From: Apostichopus leukothele
Taxonomy: Eukaryota > Echinodermata > Holothuroidea > Aspidochirotida > Stichopodidae
Reading direction: 5' to 3'
DNA length: 30,164 bases
NCBI GenBank assembly: GCA_010014835.2
Contig: JAAAKB020220176.1
Coordinates: 1-30,164 of the forward strand
Shown one piece after another: positions 30,137-30,164 of this stretch; within the stretch, counting starts at the first letter, position 1, and the number at the start of each line of letters is the position of its first letter. The notes beneath the pieces are model-generated. The model was not told the origin of the DNA, did not search any database, and worked only from the letters and a program-made list of their open reading frames with translations. The translations under genes and the position numbers were made by a program.

Positions 30137-30164
30137 ACTATATATATATATATATATATATATA
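30137..30164. repeat. TA dinucleotide microsatellite
   Basis: At least 13 TA repeats run to the window edge, in the intron after the first Amt coding exon. The true length is unknown. Confidence 0.9.

Noticed and set aside
1-30164. CRISPR array, bacterial operon or prophage
   Set aside because: Introns, SINE, hAT and gypsy elements show an animal genome; the only spaced repeats are minisatellite-like with no unique spacers.

Overview
This window looks like nuclear DNA of an invertebrate animal, probably marine and perhaps an echinoderm or other deuterostome. Genes are split by GT-AG introns, non-coding DNA is AT-rich and full of transposons, and there is a tRNA-derived SINE. It also holds a Ty3/gypsy retrotransposon, a hAT DNA transposon, a decayed LINE endonuclease and a metazoan-type ammonium transporter. 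The species assignment is inference. The exon structures below were assembled by eye from reading frames, splice sites and intron phases.

Layout. Positions 1-3651 (minus strand) hold the 5' part of a multi-exon gene of an uncharacterised multicopy animal family, which I link tentatively to DUF7869-type proteins. Its last visible exon leaves the window and is partly duplicated by a 123-bp tandem repeat that also copies the splice acceptor. A SINE and a cluster of CCGCCA motifs lie in its first intron, and a CpG/CCAAT/E2F/NRF1-like promoter region lies upstream. Positions ~4365-13170 (minus strand) are one Ty3/gypsy element in a rearranged order: pol, PPT, LTR, PBS, leader, gag, protease. It ends in protease where pol would be expected to begin, so it reads as a circular permutation around a single LTR. 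Gag and pol are open, but protease carries two stop codons.

Positions 13232-15643 (minus strand) hold four exons of PSMG1 (proteasome assembly chaperone 1). The gypsy element begins about 60 bp inside the intron after exon 4, and the C-terminal exons were not found in the window. Positions 15798-23188 are a 7.4-kb hAT transposon with 14-bp perfect terminal inverted repeats, G-run subterminal motifs and an intact two-exon transposase of 813 codons with D, D and E catalytic residues. It sits 154 bp upstream of the PSMG1 start codon and separates that gene from a CpG-rich stretch with a perfect CRE.

Positions 23189-29467 are mostly intergenic: a broken LINE endonuclease, a degenerate ~21-bp minisatellite, a ~355-bp imperfect palindrome, a G-quadruplex-type tract and several unrecognised open frames. 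Positions 29468-30089 (plus strand) are the first coding exon of an Amt-family ammonium transporter that continues past the window, followed by a TA microsatellite.
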